Assembly: GCA_013817135.1 (NCBI GenBank)
Contig: JACDDF010000178.1
Span: forward strand, 1-5,708
Direction: 5' to 3'
Source: Nitrospirales bacterium
GTDB taxonomy: Bacteria; Nitrospirota; Nitrospiria; Nitrospirales; UBA8639
Length of the DNA: 5,708 bases
The notes under the pieces are model-generated. The model searched no databases. It had not been told where the DNA came from and saw nothing but the letters and a program-made list of their open reading frames with translations. Made by a program: the position numbers and the translations under genes. Within the stretch, counting starts at the first letter, position 1, and each line of letters begins with the position of its first letter. Of the stretch, positions 5,353-5,708 are shown piece by piece.

Positions 5353-5708
5353 ATGAATATTTCCTTTACATTGTTTGGAACTTCCTACACAACCGGAGCA
5401 TTGGTTTGCCTTGGTCTTTCCTTGTTGTGCCTGCCCGGCATGGTCCATTCCGCTAATTCCACGGAGTTTGTGGTCGATAAAAGCCATGAATATTTTCCTG
5501 ATCAGGTGGGAAATGAATGGGTGTATAAGGGAACGATGATCGAAGGGGGCATGGTCCAGATTAAGAATGAGGATACGCGGTTTACGAATGTCTCAAAAGT
5601 GACTGGGACAGAAATCCTAGAGGGAGTGGTGGTCACGGTTTTCAACGATACCAATCCTGGCAATCAAGGTCCGTCTGATAGTTATTATCGCCGGGATATC
5701 GCAGGGAT
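5353..5708 (+). CDS. Secreted protein of unknown function (5' part, runs off window end)
   Basis: An open frame from the ATG at 5353 continues without a stop to the window end (118 complete codons). Residues about 15-30 are a hydrophobic stretch (ALVCLGLSLLCLPGM) followed by VHSANS, which fits a type I signal peptide cut near residue 33 or 34. The n-region has no Lys or Arg, which is atypical. The mature part begins with an FPDQVGNEWVYKG segment and continues with alternating polar and hydrophobic residues suggestive of beta strands (EILEGVVVTVF). The YFPxxVGNxWxY pattern recurs in bacterial exported proteins of unknown function, as far as I recall. In-frame ATGs at 5326 and 5272 are alternative starts. 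None has a well-spaced Shine-Dalgarno site; AGGG sits 3 nt before 5272. It is divergent from the SDR gene. The family is not recognised. Confidence 0.72.
   Translation, partial: MNISFTLFGTSYTTGALVCLGLSLLCLPGMVHSANSTEFVVDKSHEYFPDQVGNEWVYKGTMIEGGMVQIKNEDTRFTNVSKVTGTEILEGVVVTVFNDTNPGNQGPSDSYYRRDIAG

Overview
The window is a compact stretch of bacterial chromosome holding housekeeping and cofactor genes. I see no mobile element, CRISPR array, rRNA or tRNA. Base composition looks balanced by eye, and GTG starts are used twice (efp, accC). Gene content and the Bacillus-like EF-P and acetyl-CoA carboxylase subunits do not fix the phylum. My best guess, from recollection of gene order and not from a search, is a Gram-negative bacterium of the Nitrospira lineage (low to moderate confidence).

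Left part (1-3555, + strand): the 3' part of aroQ (type II 3-dehydroquinate dehydratase), then efp (elongation factor P), accB (biotin carboxyl carrier protein), accC (biotin carboxylase) and thiE (thiamine-phosphate synthase). Spacings are short (39, 42 and 93 nt, then a 4-nt ATGA overlap between accC and thiE), so this reads as one transcription unit. It combines shikimate metabolism, translation, the first step of fatty acid synthesis and thiamine synthesis.

Middle part (3536-5038, - strand): a FabG-like short-chain dehydrogenase/reductase (SDR) followed by bioD (dethiobiotin synthetase). The bioD 3' end overlaps the thiE 3' end by 20 bp in convergent orientation, so no intergenic terminator can sit between the two units. 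bioD makes the precursor of biotin, the cofactor carried by AccB and carboxylated by AccC, so biotin supply and biotin use lie head to head here.

Right part (5039-5708): a divergent intergenic region of about 314 bp. On the - strand it holds a TTGACA box, a strong Shine-Dalgarno site and a possible 48-codon leader ORF whose stop overlaps the SDR start (ATGA). On the + strand it leads to a secreted protein of unknown function, truncated by the window end and therefore easy to miss.

Points most worth a second look: the PGKGP loop of EF-P; the SDR-bioD pair, with an SDR lacking the usual NNAG motif and VNGG-type end; the possible translationally coupled leader ORF; the palindrome carrying back-to-back -35-like boxes; and a BirA-like half-site beside it. 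None of these alone shows a new system. The SDR-bioD unit with its leader is the least conventional part.
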